From the NCBI GenBank assembly GCA_026989015.1, contig JALSKD010000121.1, positions 1-59,824 on the forward strand: 59,824 nt of DNA, written 5' to 3'. Of the stretch, positions 1 to 9,722 are shown piece by piece. The notes below the pieces were generated by a model. The model was not told the DNA's origin and searched no databases. It saw only the letters and a program-made list of their open reading frames with translations. The translations under genes were made by a program, and so were the position numbers. How positions within the stretch are numbered: the first letter of the stretch is position 1; the number at the start of each line of letters is the position of its first letter. Source of the DNA: Gammaproteobacteria bacterium (GTDB lineage: Bacteria > Pseudomonadota > Gammaproteobacteria > GCA-001735895).

Positions 1-1
1 A

Positions 2-86
2 GCCGATGTGGTGGAATTGGTAGACACGCTATCTTGAGGGGGTAGTGGCGAAAGCCGTGCCGGTTCGACTCCGGCCATCGGCACCA
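2..86 (+). tRNA. leuU: tRNA-Leu (anticodon GAG)
   Basis: The sequence folds as a complete class II tRNA. The acceptor stem pairs bases 2-8 with 76-82, A83 is the discriminator, and the CCA end is encoded at 84-86. The anticodon GAG lies at 36-38 in a seven-base loop closed by a five-pair stem, and a variable arm follows, as expected for leucine tRNAs. It reads CUC/CUU leucine codons. In many gammaproteobacteria this tRNA follows secG, which would lie just outside the window. The nuo operon begins about 170 bases downstream, beyond a terminator. Confidence 0.97.
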
Positions 87-95
87 TATTGAACG

Positions 96-117
96 AACCG
101 CCTTCGGGCGGTTTTTT
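96..117 (+). terminator. Intrinsic terminator of the tRNA-Leu transcript
   Basis: A seven-pair stem (96-102 with 107-113) closes a TTCG tetraloop and runs into six T residues (112-117). This is a textbook Rho-independent terminator, placed ten bases after the tRNA CCA end. It separates the tRNA unit from the nuo operon. Confidence 0.9.
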
Positions 118-210
118 CATGCCTGAGCGATCAGGCGAAGCCCTCGCAACGAGGCGGCTGTCAAGCCGAATCGGTTTATTCGGATATAACGAAACATTAT
201 CCCGGGTTTC

Positions 211-239
211 TTGACTCACCTGGCGGCGGGCAATAGACT
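211..239 (+). promoter_or_regulatory. Sigma70-type promoter of the nuo operon
   Basis: A -35 box TTGACT (211-216) and a -10 box TAGACT (234-239) are separated by exactly 17 bases. They lie about 50 bases upstream of the nuoA start and downstream of the tRNA terminator. The match and spacing make this the best candidate for the main nuo promoter. Apart from this promoter I see no clear operator in the 118-288 gap. Confidence 0.65.
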
Positions 240-288
240 CGCGGCCTGTTATCGAACTCGTCAACCGCTGCAGTGGGGCTAAGTCACG

Positions 289-645
289 ATGCTGGGAAAC
301 TACCTGCCGATACTGATTTTCCTGGCGGTCACCACCGTGATGGGTTCGGCGTTCATCATTCTCGGCTGGCTGCTCGGGCCCTCCCGTCCCGACGCGGAAA
401 AGAACTCTCCCTATGAATGCGGCTTCGAGGCCTTCGAGGACAGCCGCATGAAATTCGATGTGCGCTACTACCTGGTCGCCATCCTGTTCATCATCTTCGA
501 TCTCGAAATCGCTTTCATGTTTCCCTGGGCCGTGGCCCTCGACAGCATCGGCCATTTTGGACTGATCGCCATGGGCCTGTTCCTCGGTGTGCTGGTGATC
601 GGCTTCATCTATGAATGGAAGAAGGGGGCGCTGGAATGGGAATAG
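289..645 (+). CDS. nuoA: NADH-quinone oxidoreductase subunit A
   Basis: Small inner-membrane subunit of respiratory complex I. It belongs to the junction between the membrane arm and the peripheral arm near the quinone site. The 118 residues form three membrane helices (about 7-29, 62-82 and 89-109). The conserved PYECGFE motif lies at 41-47 on the loop between helices 1 and 2, and a FDLEIAF segment at 70-76 matches the family. Length is normal. It is the first gene of the operon. Its stop overlaps the nuoB start by ten bases, so the two are probably translationally coupled. Confidence 0.97.
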   Translation: MLGNYLPILIFLAVTTVMGSAFIILGWLLGPSRPDAEKNSPYECGFEAFEDSRMKFDVRYYLVAILFIIFDLEIAFMFPWAVALDSIGHFGLIAMGLFLGVLVIGFIYEWKKGALEWE

Positions 646-1112
646 AAGGCAAGCTCGAACAGGGCTTCGTTACCACCAGTGCCGACAAGCTGATCAACTG
701 GGCGCGCACCGGCTCCATGTGGCCGATGACCTTCGGCCTGGCCTGTTGCGCGGTGGAAATGATGCAGGCCGGTGCCTCCCGCTACGACCTCGACCGCTTC
801 GGTATCCTGTTCCGGCCCAGCCCGCGCCAGTCCGATGTCATGATCGTTGCCGGTACCCTGGTCAACAAGATGGCACCGGCGCTGCGCAAGGTCTACGACC
901 AGATGGCCGAGCCACGCTGGGTGATCTCGATGGGTTCCTGCGCCAATGGCGGCGGTTATTATCATTATTCCTATTCGGTGGTGCGAGGCTGCGACCGTGT
1001 CGTACCGGTGGACATCTATGTGCCCGGCTGCCCGCCGACTGCCGAGGCCCTGCTCTACGGCATCATCCAGCTGCAGAACAAGATCAGGCGCACCAACACC
1101 ATCGCCCGCTGA
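636..1112 (+). CDS. nuoB: NADH-quinone oxidoreductase subunit B (N2 cluster)
   Basis: Carries iron-sulfur cluster N2, the last redox centre before quinone. All four expected ligands are present: the tandem Cys37-Cys38 (ACCAVEM), Cys102 (GSCANGG) and Cys132 (VPGCPP). I chose the ATG at 636 because the protein then starts [11 protein letters not shown], as its homologues do. A GAAGGGGG ribosome site lies just upstream, and an ATG at 615 in the same frame would add seven atypical residues. Length is 158 residues, normal for the family. It overlaps the end of nuoA by ten bases. Confidence 0.96.
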   Translation: MGIEGKLEQGFVTTSADKLINWARTGSMWPMTFGLACCAVEMMQAGASRYDLDRFGILFRPSPRQSDVMIVAGTLVNKMAPALRKVYDQMAEPRWVISMGSCANGGGYYHYSYSVVRGCDRVVPVDIYVPGCPPTAEALLYGIIQLQNKIRRTNTIAR

Positions 1113-1113
1113 C

Positions 1114-1830
1114 ATGATTGACCTCGACGCACATGCCGATGCCCTGCGCGCCCGTTTCGGGAACACCATCGAACTGACACGGGCCCACGGTGAACTCGAA
1201 CTGAATGTCAGTCCGGACGACCTGCTGGAGGTCTGTACCGCGTTGCGCGGCGAGGCCGATTTCGCCTACCAGCAGCTCATCGATCTCTGTGGCGTGGACT
1301 ACTCCCAGTATGGCCAGGTCGAATGGGACAGCAGCGCCAGTTCGCGCGGCTTTTCCCGTGCCGTCGAGCCGGTCACCATGGGGCGGTTGAGCTTTGGCGA
1401 CGCGGTGGACATCGAACGCGAAGGCCCGCGCTTTGCTTCGGTGATGCAGTTGCTGTCGGTTGCCCACAACCGCCGCCTGCGGGTCAAGTGTTTCGCCCCC
1501 GACGACGATCTGCCGATGCTGCCGTCGGTCACCGGCATCTGGGCCTCGGCCAACTGGTACGAGCGCGAGGCTTTCGATTTGTTCGGCATCCTCTACAGCG
1601 ATCACCCGGATCTGCGCCGCATCCTCACCGACTATGGTTTCGTCGGCCACCCGTTCCGCAAGGATTTCCCGCTGGTTGGCCATGTCGAGATGCGCTACGA
1701 CCCCGAGCAGCAGCGGGTCATCTATGAGCCGGTATCGATCGAGCCGCGAGTGCTGACCCCGCGCAGCAAGCGCGAGGACCACCGCTACCAGGTGCATCCG
1801 CCCCATGCCGCCACTGGAGGTGAGGACTGA
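1114..1830 (+). CDS. nuoC: NADH-quinone oxidoreductase subunit C
   Basis: Hydrophilic 30-kDa-type subunit of the complex I connecting module, which packs against NuoD near the quinone site. The 238-residue protein is separate from NuoD, unlike the fused NuoCD of E. coli. The family signature around [12 protein letters not shown] is intact, and PFRKDFP follows. The ATG at 1114 starts one base after the nuoB stop. The open frame extends further upstream inside nuoB, but that part has no family similarity. The stop TGA shares a base with the nuoD ATG (TGATG), a translational coupling arrangement. Confidence 0.95.
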   Translation: MIDLDAHADALRARFGNTIELTRAHGELELNVSPDDLLEVCTALRGEADFAYQQLIDLCGVDYSQYGQVEWDSSASSRGFSRAVEPVTMGRLSFGDAVDIEREGPRFASVMQLLSVAHNRRLRVKCFAPDDDLPMLPSVTGIWASANWYEREAFDLFGILYSDHPDLRRILTDYGFVGHPFRKDFPLVGHVEMRYDPEQQRVIYEPVSIEPRVLTPRSKREDHRYQVHPPHAATGGED

Positions 1831-3083
1831 TGCCCGAGATCAAGAACTACACCCTGAACTTCGGTCCGCAGCATCCGGCGGCCCACGGCGTGCTGCGTCT
1901 GGTGCTGGAGATGGACGGCGAGGTCATCGAGCGCGCCGATCCGCACATCGGGCTGCTGCACCGGGCCACCGAGAAGCTGGCCGAATCCAAGCCCTACAAC
2001 CAGTCCATCGGTTACATGGACCGCCTCGACTATGTGTCGATGATGTGCAACGAGCACGGCTATGTGCTGGCCATCGAAAAGCTGCTTGAGCTGGAGATCC
2101 CACTGCGCGCCCAATACATCCGGGTGATGTTCGACGAGATCACCCGCATCCTCAATCACCTGATGTGGATCGGTACCCATGCGCTGGATGTGGGCGCAAT
2201 GACCATGTTCCTCTACGCCTTCCGCGAGCGTGAAGACCTGATGGACATGTACGAGGCGGTGTCCGGCGCGCGCATGCACGCGACCTATTACCGTCCCGGC
2301 GGCGTGGCCCGCGATCTGCCCGACCGCATGCCTCAGTACCAGGCGGACAACTGGCGCAGCCAGAAGGAGGCGGAGCGCCTCAACGAGAACCGTCAGGGCA
2401 GCCTACTCGACTTCATCGAGGATTTCACCCGACGCTTCCCCGGTTATGTGGATGAGTACGAGACGCTGCTCACCGACAACCGCATCTGGAAGCAGCGTAC
2501 CGTCGGCATCGGCGTGGTCTCCGAGGAACGCGCCTACCAGCTGGGCTTTACCGGCCCCATGCTGCGTGGCTCCGGGGTGGCGTGGGATCTGCGCAAGAAG
2601 CAACCCTATGAGGTCTACGACCGGCTCGATTTCGATATCCCCGTCGGCAGCAACGGCGATTGCTATGACCGCTACCTGGTGCGTGTCGAGGAGATGCGCC
2701 AGTCCAACCGTATCATCAAGCAGTGCGTGGACTGGCTCAAGCGCAATGCCGGCCCGGTGCTGACCGACAATCACAAGGTGGCGCCGCCACGGCGCGAGGA
2801 AATGAAGGCCGACATGGAGGCGTTGATCCATCATTTCAAGCTGGCCAGCGAAGGCTACCTGCTGCCCGAGGGCGAGGTCTATGCGGCGGTGGAACACCCC
2901 AAGGGCGAATTCGGCGTGTACCTGGTCTCCGACGGTACCAACAAGCCCTACCGGCTCAAGGTGCGTGCCCCCGGTTTCGCGCACCTGTCGAGCATGAACG
3001 AAATGGCGCGCGGCCACATGCTGGCCGATGTGGTGGCCATCATCGGCACCCAGGACATCGTATTTGGCGAGATTGATCGATAA
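1830..3083 (+). CDS. nuoD: NADH-quinone oxidoreductase subunit D
   Basis: 49-kDa-type subunit that forms the quinone-binding cavity together with NuoB. It descends from the large subunit of NiFe hydrogenases but has lost the metal ligands. The 417 residues open with [13 protein letters not shown], the family hallmark, and end in FGEIDR as usual for this subunit. The start overlaps the nuoC stop by one base and the stop overlaps the nuoE start (TAATG). Nothing abnormal is seen. Confidence 0.97.
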   Translation: MPEIKNYTLNFGPQHPAAHGVLRLVLEMDGEVIERADPHIGLLHRATEKLAESKPYNQSIGYMDRLDYVSMMCNEHGYVLAIEKLLELEIPLRAQYIRVMFDEITRILNHLMWIGTHALDVGAMTMFLYAFREREDLMDMYEAVSGARMHATYYRPGGVARDLPDRMPQYQADNWRSQKEAERLNENRQGSLLDFIEDFTRRFPGYVDEYETLLTDNRIWKQRTVGIGVVSEERAYQLGFTGPMLRGSGVAWDLRKKQPYEVYDRLDFDIPVGSNGDCYDRYLVRVEEMRQSNRIIKQCVDWLKRNAGPVLTDNHKVAPPRREEMKADMEALIHHFKLASEGYLLPEGEVYAAVEHPKGEFGVYLVSDGTNKPYRLKVRAPGFAHLSSMNEMARGHMLADVVAIIGTQDIVFGEIDR

Positions 3084-3586
3084 TGACTGACACAGGCGAC
3101 ACGGCCGGGCTGCTCGACGGCCACACCCGGGCCGAGATCGACGAATGGCTGAAGAAATACCCCGCTGACCGCAAGCGCTCCGCGGTGCTGGCGGCGCTGC
3201 GTGCGGCCCAGCATCAGAACCAGGGCTACCTGACCGACGAACTGATCGCCGCGGTGGCCGATTATCTTGACCTGCCGAAGGTGCAGGTGCTGGAGGTGGC
3301 GACCTTCTATTCGATGTTCGAGACCCGTCCGGTCGGACGCCATCATGTGGCCGTCTGCACCAACATCTCCTGCATGCTGATGGGTTCCGACAGCGTGGTT
3401 GAGTATGTGGAGAAAAAGCTTGGCATCAAGACCGGCGAGTCCACCCCCGACGGGCGCATCTACCTGAAATGCGAGGAGGAATGCCTCGCGGCCTGCTCGG
3501 AAGGTCCGATGATGCAGGTGGATCATGTCTATCACACCCAACTGACCCCCGAGAAGATCGATGAGATCCTCGACGGGCTGGACTGA
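3083..3586 (+). CDS. nuoE: NADH-quinone oxidoreductase subunit E
   Basis: 24-kDa-type subunit of the NADH-oxidising module, holding the off-path [2Fe-2S] cluster N1a. The thioredoxin-like fold is recognisable. The four ligand cysteines are Cys92 and Cys97 (CTNISC) plus Cys134 and Cys138 (CLAAC). An extra Cys130 sits four residues before that second pair. The protein is 167 residues, a usual length. It is followed after 17 bases by nuoF, with a GGGAG ribosome site in the gap. Confidence 0.96.
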   Translation: MTDTGDTAGLLDGHTRAEIDEWLKKYPADRKRSAVLAALRAAQHQNQGYLTDELIAAVADYLDLPKVQVLEVATFYSMFETRPVGRHHVAVCTNISCMLMGSDSVVEYVEKKLGIKTGESTPDGRIYLKCEEECLAACSEGPMMQVDHVYHTQLTPEKIDEILDGLD

Positions 3587-3603
3587 CGGGAGCGCATTCG
3601 ACC

Positions 3604-4881
3604 ATGGCCAATGAAGTCTGCTTCGCCACGCTCCAGTACGACCGGCCCTGGACGCTGGACAATTACCTCAAGGTTGGCGGCTATCAGGCACTGAAGAAGA
3701 TCATCGACGAGAAACTCACCCCCGAACAGGTCATCGAGGAGGTCAAGACTTCCGGCCTGCGCGGACGTGGCGGCGCCGGTTTTCCCACCGGCCTGAAATG
3801 GAGTTTCATGCCGCGCAACGCGCCGGGGCAGAAGTACATCGTCTGTAACTCCGACGAATCCGAACCCGGTACCTGCAAGGACCGTGACATCCTGCGCTTC
3901 AATCCCCATGCGCTGGTCGAAGGGATGATCATCGCCGGCTACTGCATCGGCGCTACCGTGGGCTACAACTACATGCGCGGCGAATTCATGGACGAGCCCT
4001 ACCAGCGCTTCGACCAGGCCGTCAGGGAAGCCTACGAGGCCGGTTATCTCGGCAAGAACATCCTCGGCAGCGGCATCGATTTCGACCTCTACCCGACCCT
4101 CGGCGCCGGCGCCTACATCTGCGGCGAGGAGACGGCGCTGCTGGAATCCCTTGAAGGCAAGAAGGGGCAGCCGCGCTTCAAGCCGCCGTTCCCGGCGAAT
4201 TTCGGGCTCTACGGACGGCCGACCACGATCAACAACACCGAATCGCTGGCCTCGGTGCCGTCCATCGTGCGCAATGGCGGGCAGTGGTTTGCCGATCTCG
4301 GCATTCCCAACAACGGCGGTGTCAAACTCTTTTCCATGTCCGGTCACCTCAACAATCCGGGCAATTTCGAGATCGGCATGGGTACGCCGTTCAAGGATCT
4401 GCTGGCGCTGGCCGGTGGTGTGCGCGACGGTCGCAAACTGAAGGCGGTGATTCCCGGCGGCTCCTCGGTGCCGGTGCTGCCCGGCGAAGTCATGATGGAA
4501 TGCACCATGGATTATGACTCCATTGCCAAGGCCGGGTCGATGCTCGGTTCCGGCGCGGTGATCGTGATGGACGAGACCACCGACATGGTCAAGGCATTGC
4601 GGCGCATCTCGCGCTTCTATTTCTCCGAATCCTGCGGTCAGTGCACCCCGTGTCGCGAGGGTACCGGTTGGCTCTACCGGGTACTCACGCGGATCGTCGA
4701 GGGCAAGGGACGGCCCGAGGATATCGATTTGCTGGAGAAGGTCTCCCACAAGATCGAAGGCCGCACCATATGCGCGCTGGGTGACGCCGCGGCCATGCCG
4801 GTGTGGTCCTTCATCAAGCATTTCCGCCACGAGTTCGAGTACTATGTCGAACACGGGCGTTCGATGATCGAGGCGGCCTGA
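3604..4881 (+). CDS. nuoF: NADH-quinone oxidoreductase subunit F (NADH/FMN binding)
   Basis: 51-kDa-type subunit that binds NADH and FMN and passes electrons to the [4Fe-4S] cluster N3. The glycine-rich nucleotide loop [10 protein letters not shown] is at 54-63. The N3 ligands are Cys344, Cys347, Cys350 ([11 protein letters not shown]) and Cys390 (ICALGD). Its 425 residues are typical. It lies between nuoE and nuoG, so the NADH module is contiguous in the operon. Confidence 0.97.
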   Translation: MANEVCFATLQYDRPWTLDNYLKVGGYQALKKIIDEKLTPEQVIEEVKTSGLRGRGGAGFPTGLKWSFMPRNAPGQKYIVCNSDESEPGTCKDRDILRFNPHALVEGMIIAGYCIGATVGYNYMRGEFMDEPYQRFDQAVREAYEAGYLGKNILGSGIDFDLYPTLGAGAYICGEETALLESLEGKKGQPRFKPPFPANFGLYGRPTTINNTESLASVPSIVRNGGQWFADLGIPNNGGVKLFSMSGHLNNPGNFEIGMGTPFKDLLALAGGVRDGRKLKAVIPGGSSVPVLPGEVMMECTMDYDSIAKAGSMLGSGAVIVMDETTDMVKALRRISRFYFSESCGQCTPCREGTGWLYRVLTRIVEGKGRPEDIDLLEKVSHKIEGRTICALGDAAAMPVWSFIKHFRHEFEYYVEHGRSMIEAA

Positions 4882-4882
4882 G

Positions 4883-7264
4883 ATGAGCAGCGACATGAAC
4901 GACACCATCACTCTGGTCATCGACGGGCGCGAGATCCAGGCCGAGCCGGGCCAGATGCTGATCGATGTCGCCGATGCCCACGGCATCGTCATCCCGCGTT
5001 TCTGCTACCACAAGAAACTGTCGGTGGCGGCCAACTGCCGCATGTGCCTGGTCGAGGTCGAGAAAGCGCCCAAGCCGCTGCCGGCCTGCGCCACGCCAGT
5101 GGCCGACGGCATGGTGGTCCAGACCCGTTCGCAATTGGCGATCGAGGCGCAGAAATCGACCATGGAATTCCTGCTCATCAACCATCCGCTTGACTGCCCG
5201 GTCTGTGACCAGGGCGGTGAATGTGAGCTGCAGGATGTGGCCATGGGCTTTGGTCCCGATGTGTCGGAATACAGCGAATCCAAGCGCGTCGTCGCTGACA
5301 AGGACATAGGTCCACTGATCGCCACCGACCTCACACGCTGCATACTCTGTACCCGCTGCGTGCGCTTCGGCGAAGAGATCGCGGGCCAGGTGGAACTGGG
5401 TGCGGTGGGCCGTGGCGAACGCACACAGATTGGCGTCTTCATCGGTGAATCCGTCGGTTCCGAACTGTCGGGCAATGTCATCGACCTGTGTCCTGTCGGT
5501 GCGCTGACCGCCAAGCCGTCACGCTTCCGTTTCCGCCCCTGGGAGCTGATCGGCCGTCATGCCGTATCCGCCCACGACAGCCTGGGCAGCCACCTCGAAG
5601 TGCATACCCGCAATTTCGAAGTGATCCGCGTGGTCCCCGCCGAGTGCGAGGCCATCAACGAAACCTGGTTGTCCGACCGCGACCGCTTCAGCTACAGTGG
5701 ACTGCAGTCCCCGCAGCGCCTGTTGCGACCGAAGCTGCGCCGCGACGGCAAGCTGGTCGAAGTGGAATGGGATGAAGCGCTGGCCTACGCCCGCGAGAAG
5801 CTGCAGCAGGCCGCCAACGGTGAGGGCGCCATCGGCGGGCTGATCCACCCCGGTTGCACGCTGGAGGAACAGTTCCTGTTCCAGAAACTGCTGCGTGGCC
5901 TGGGCAGCAACGACATCGATCACCGGCTGCGCCAGACCGATTTTTCGCTGGACACACAGATGCCGGTGATGCCCTGGCTCGGGCGCGATATCGCCTCTTT
6001 CGAATCCCTCGATGCGGCATTGATCCTTGGCGGCAATCTGCGCCACGAACAGCCGCTGCTCAATACCCGCCTGCGCAAGGCGGTGGTGCAGGGCGGTGCC
6101 GCCGTGGCCTCCATTGCCGGCCTGTCCGGGCAGTACAATTACCCGCTGCGCAGCGATCTGGCCGGCAGCGCGGAGAAACAGATCAATGATCTGGCTGCGG
6201 TGCTGCAGGCGCTGGGCGGTGACGAAGGCCTCGCCTCGTTGCTGGAAAAAGCCAGCGTCAAGCAGGAGCACAAGGTCATTGCGGAGCTGCTGGAATCGGC
6301 ATCCGATGCCGCCGTCATCGTTACCGCCACGGCAGCCGCCATGCCCCATTATGGGCTGTTGCTGCAACTGGCAGAGGCGGTGGCGAAAAAAAGCGGCGCC
6401 AGCCTGTCGATACTTTCCGAATCGGCCAATGCGGGCGGTGCCTGGCTGGCCGGCTGCCTGCCCCATCGTGGCCCCGCGGGCGAGGCCGTGGATGAGCCCG
6501 GCCGCAACGCCGCCTCGATACTTACCGGCGCCAATGCCGCGCTGCTGCTGATGGGCGTGGATCCTCTGCTCGACAGCGCTCACGGCCAGGCGCTGATCAA
6601 GCACATCGATGACCAGGGCTTTGTGCTCTCCATTGCGCGTTTCGAGAGCGATTTCCACCGCGAGCACGCCGATTTGTTGCTGCCGATGGCCACATTCCTC
6701 GAAACCTCTGGCTGCTTCGTCAATGCCGAAGGCCGCTGGCAACCCTTCCAGGCTGCGGCGCGAGCACCCGGCTCGGTGCGCCCGGGGTGGAAGATCCTGC
6801 ACGCGCTAGAGCGCCTGCTGCTGCCCGACAGCGTCACCGATCACGACAGCAGCCAGGCCGTGCGCCAGCAACTGCAGGCGCTGTGCACGGACCTGCAGCT
6901 GGACAATTTCCGCGGCTTCGATGCCGGCGCCCGCAAGTTGCCGGCCCGGCCGCGCACCATACAGCGACTGTCGCAACCGGCGATCTACGCCGGCGATGAA
7001 CTGCTGCGACAGGCCGCGCCCCTGCAACGCACCCCGCTGGCGGAGCAGTCCCGCTGCCTGCGGGTGTGCCCGGCAACCGCCGAAAAGCTGGGTCTCAGTG
7101 ATGGCGGGCAGGCCCATGTCACGCAGGGCGAGGGTACTGCGATAGTGCCTGTGGCGGTGGATGCGTCGGTCGCGACCGGTTGTGTCTGGCTGCCCGCGGG
7201 GCTGCCCGAGACCGCCAACCTGGGCAGGCTGTTCGGCAGTCTGGAAGTGGAGAACGCATCATGA
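4883..7264 (+). CDS. nuoG: NADH-quinone oxidoreductase subunit G
   Basis: 75-kDa-type subunit wiring NADH electrons through several iron-sulfur clusters. Visible ligands are Cys41, Cys52, Cys55 and Cys69 for the [2Fe-2S] cluster N1b; His101, Cys105, Cys108 and Cys114 for N5; and Cys153, Cys156, Cys159 and Cys203 for N4. The region after residue 220, where E. coli and Thermus carry four cysteines for cluster N7, has no cysteine, so N7 is absent. The remaining roughly 570 residues are the molybdopterin-oxidoreductase-like domain, without cofactor in this family. It has 793 residues and its stop overlaps the nuoH start (ATGA). Confidence 0.95.
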   Translation: MSSDMNDTITLVIDGREIQAEPGQMLIDVADAHGIVIPRFCYHKKLSVAANCRMCLVEVEKAPKPLPACATPVADGMVVQTRSQLAIEAQKSTMEFLLINHPLDCPVCDQGGECELQDVAMGFGPDVSEYSESKRVVADKDIGPLIATDLTRCILCTRCVRFGEEIAGQVELGAVGRGERTQIGVFIGESVGSELSGNVIDLCPVGALTAKPSRFRFRPWELIGRHAVSAHDSLGSHLEVHTRNFEVIRVVPAECEAINETWLSDRDRFSYSGLQSPQRLLRPKLRRDGKLVEVEWDEALAYAREKLQQAANGEGAIGGLIHPGCTLEEQFLFQKLLRGLGSNDIDHRLRQTDFSLDTQMPVMPWLGRDIASFESLDAALILGGNLRHEQPLLNTRLRKAVVQGGAAVASIAGLSGQYNYPLRSDLAGSAEKQINDLAAVLQALGGDEGLASLLEKASVKQEHKVIAELLESASDAAVIVTATAAAMPHYGLLLQLAEAVAKKSGASLSILSESANAGGAWLAGCLPHRGPAGEAVDEPGRNAASILTGANAALLLMGVDPLLDSAHGQALIKHIDDQGFVLSIARFESDFHREHADLLLPMATFLETSGCFVNAEGRWQPFQAAARAPGSVRPGWKILHALERLLLPDSVTDHDSSQAVRQQLQALCTDLQLDNFRGFDAGARKLPARPRTIQRLSQPAIYAGDELLRQAAPLQRTPLAEQSRCLRVCPATAEKLGLSDGGQAHVTQGEGTAIVPVAVDASVATGCVWLPAGLPETANLGRLFGSLEVENAS

Positions 7265-8295
7265 CCGAGTTGCTTTCCCCCTACCTGAACTGGCTGCCGG
7301 CCGAGCTGTCCTGGCTGGTCATCACGCTGATCAGCATCGTCATCATTCTGGTGCCGCTGTTCATCATCGTCGCCTACTACACCTATGCCGAGCGCAAGGT
7401 CATCGGCTACATGCAGATCCGCATCGGTCCGAACCGGGTCGGCTGGAAAGGCCTGCTGCAGCCGTTTGCCGACATGTTCAAGCTGATGTTCAAGGAGATC
7501 ATCGTCCCCAGCAACGCCAATACCTATCTGTTCCTGGTGGCGCCGGTGCTGGCCTTTGCTCCGGCGATGGCGGCCTGGGCAGTGGTGCCCTTCGGCGAGG
7601 GTGTGGTATTCAGCAACATCGACGCCGGTCTGCTGTACATCCTGGCGATGACCTCACTCGGCGTCTATGGCGTGATCATTGCCGGTTGGGCCTCCAACTC
7701 CAAGTACGCGCTGCTCGGCGCGATGCGATCGGCGGCGCAGATCGTGGCCTACGAGATTGCCATGGGCTTTGCCCTGGTCGGGGTGCTGATGGCCAGTGGA
7801 AGCCTGAATTTGAGCGCGATCGTCGAGGCGCAACAGGGGGGTGTCTGGAACTGGTTCATCGTGCCGCTGCTGCCGCTGTTCTTCGTCTATTTCATCGCCG
7901 GCGTGGCCGAGACCAATCGTGCGCCCTTCGATGTCGCCGAGGGCGAATCGGAAATCGTTGCCGGCTTCCATGTGGAGTATTCGGGAATGGCCTTTTCGGT
8001 GTTCTTCCTCGCCGAGTATGCCAACATGATTCTGATCTCGCTGCTGACCGCGCTGATGTTCCTCGGCGGCTGGTTGTCTCCGGTGCCGGATCTGATCGGC
8101 GACGGACCTTTTTGGCTGGTACTGAAGACCGGCTTCTTCATGCTGTTGTTCCTGTGGTTCCGAGCCACCTTCCCGCGCTACCGTTACGACCAGATCATGC
8201 GTCTGGGCTGGAAGGTCCTGCTACCGGTGACCATTGTCTGGCTGCTGGTCGAGGGTGTGGCCGTCTATTTCAGAATCGGACCCTGGTTCGCCTGA
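7261..8295 (+). CDS. nuoH: NADH-quinone oxidoreductase subunit H
   Basis: ND1-type membrane subunit that completes the quinone channel at the interface with NuoB/NuoD and begins the proton path. It has 344 residues with about eight membrane helices. The conserved loop [19 protein letters not shown] follows the first helix. [11 protein letters not shown], with its conserved acidic residues, appears in the second half. I use the ATG at 7261, which overlaps the nuoG stop; in-frame codons upstream lie inside nuoG and encode no family sequence. Confidence 0.96.
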   Translation: MTELLSPYLNWLPAELSWLVITLISIVIILVPLFIIVAYYTYAERKVIGYMQIRIGPNRVGWKGLLQPFADMFKLMFKEIIVPSNANTYLFLVAPVLAFAPAMAAWAVVPFGEGVVFSNIDAGLLYILAMTSLGVYGVIIAGWASNSKYALLGAMRSAAQIVAYEIAMGFALVGVLMASGSLNLSAIVEAQQGGVWNWFIVPLLPLFFVYFIAGVAETNRAPFDVAEGESEIVAGFHVEYSGMAFSVFFLAEYANMILISLLTALMFLGGWLSPVPDLIGDGPFWLVLKTGFFMLLFLWFRATFPRYRYDQIMRLGWKVLLPVTIVWLLVEGVAVYFRIGPWFA

Positions 8296-8308
8296 GGAGG
8301 ATGATGAA

Positions 8309-8800
8309 ATGATCAACAGGATTCGCCATTACCTGAAGAGTTTCCTCTTTCTCGAGCTGATGCAGGGGCTGTCGGTTACCGGCAAGTACTTCTTCAAGAA
8401 GAAGTTCACCGTCCAGTATCCGGAACAGAAAACCCCGCTCAGTCCGCGTTTCCGCGGTCTGCATGCCTTGCGCCGCTACCCCAATGGAGAGGAGCGCTGC
8501 ATTGCCTGCAAGCTCTGCGAGGTGGTCTGCCCGGCGCTGGCCATCACCATCGAGTCGGAAGAGCGCGAGGATGGCACCCGCCGCACCACCCGTTACGACA
8601 TCGACCTGTTCAAGTGCATCTACTGCGGCTTCTGCGAGGAGGCTTGCCCGGTGGATTCGATCGTCGAGACCGACATTTTCGAGTACCACTTCGAGAACCG
8701 CGGCGAGAACATCATGACCAAGGAAAAACTGCTGGAGATCGGTGACCGGTACGAGGCCCAGATCGCCGCCAACCGCGCCGCCGACGCGCCCTACCGCTAG
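8309..8800 (+). CDS. nuoI: NADH-quinone oxidoreductase subunit I (two 4Fe-4S clusters)
   Basis: Ferredoxin-like TYKY subunit carrying clusters N6a and N6b between NuoG and NuoB. Two classical motifs are intact: Cys64-Cys67-Cys70-Cys74 ([11 protein letters not shown]) and Cys103-Cys106-Cys109-Cys113 ([11 protein letters not shown]). The start at 8309 gives a 163-residue protein beginning [11 protein letters not shown] strong GAGGAGG site lies about ten bases before it. An ATG at 8301 is out of frame. Confidence 0.96.
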   Translation: MINRIRHYLKSFLFLELMQGLSVTGKYFFKKKFTVQYPEQKTPLSPRFRGLHALRRYPNGEERCIACKLCEVVCPALAITIESEEREDGTRRTTRYDIDLFKCIYCGFCEEACPVDSIVETDIFEYHFENRGENIMTKEKLLEIGDRYEAQIAANRAADAPYR

Positions 8801-8816
8801 GAGGCGAGACGAGACC

Positions 8817-9413
8817 ATGTGGATAGAAACGCTGATCTTTTACTTCTTCGCCGCGGTGACGGTGGGTTCGGCGCTGGCGATGATCACCGTGCGCAATCCG
8901 GTGCATGCCGCGCTGCTGCTGGTGCTGACCTTCTTCTCCAGCGCCTTCATCTGGATGCTGCTGGAAGCCGAGTTCCTCGCCATCACGCTGGTGTTGGTCT
9001 ATGTCGGGGCGGTGATGGTGCTGTTCCTGTTTGTGGTGATGATGCTGGATATCAACCTGGCGGTATTGCGCGAAGGTTTCGTGCGCTTTTTGCCGGTCGG
9101 CGCCGCGCTGGCGCTGGGGCTATTCACCATGATCTGGTACGCCTTTGATCGCGCGCGACTCGATATGATCGGCGCGCCGACCCCGAAACCGGCCGACTAT
9201 TCGAACACCAGGGCGCTGGGCCAGGTGCTCTATACCGATTATGTGTTCGCCTTCGAGGCGGCGGCGGTGATCCTTCTGGTGGCCATCATCGCGGCCATTT
9301 CGCTGACCCTGCGCCGGCGCAAGGGCACCAAGTACCAGAATCCGTCGGAGCAGATCCGCGTGCGCAAGGCGGAGCGCCTGAAGGTGATCAAGATGGAGGC
9401 GGAAAAACGATGA
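8817..9413 (+). CDS. nuoJ: NADH-quinone oxidoreductase subunit J
   Basis: ND6-type membrane subunit, 198 residues, with about five helices near the start of the antiporter-like arm. The third-helix motif with [16 protein letters not shown] is the family hallmark, the segment that undergoes helix rearrangement in structures. The start at 8817 follows TAGGAGGCGAG, giving a good ribosome site. The last codons overlap nuoK by four bases (ATGA). Confidence 0.95.
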   Translation: MWIETLIFYFFAAVTVGSALAMITVRNPVHAALLLVLTFFSSAFIWMLLEAEFLAITLVLVYVGAVMVLFLFVVMMLDINLAVLREGFVRFLPVGAALALGLFTMIWYAFDRARLDMIGAPTPKPADYSNTRALGQVLYTDYVFAFEAAAVILLVAIIAAISLTLRRRKGTKYQNPSEQIRVRKAERLKVIKMEAEKR

Positions 9414-9718
9414 CCCTCGGCCTGACCCATTTCCTGGTGCTGTCGGCCCTGCTGTTCTCGATCAGCATCGCCGGCATCATCATCAACCGCAAGAATCTGA
9501 TCATCCTGCTGATGTCGATCGAGCTGATGCTGCTGGCGGTGAATCTCAATTTCATCGCCTTCTCGCACTACCTGGACGATCTGGCCGGACAGGTGTTCGT
9601 GTTCTTCATCCTCACCGTGGCCGCCGCAGAAGCGGCGATCGGGCTGGCCATACTGGTGGTGCTGTTCCGCAACCGGCGCAGCATCAATGTCGCCGACCTC
9701 AACGAGTTGAAGGGGTAG
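9410..9718 (+). CDS. nuoK: NADH-quinone oxidoreductase subunit K
   Basis: ND4L-type subunit of 102 residues with three membrane helices. The two conserved membrane glutamates used in proton transfer are present, in [10 protein letters not shown] and in the EAAIGLA segment. Length and composition are standard. It overlaps nuoJ by four bases and precedes nuoL by four. Confidence 0.96.
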   Translation: MTLGLTHFLVLSALLFSISIAGIIINRKNLIILLMSIELMLLAVNLNFIAFSHYLDDLAGQVFVFFILTVAAAEAAIGLAILVVLFRNRRSINVADLNELKG

Positions 9719-9722
9719 GGCG

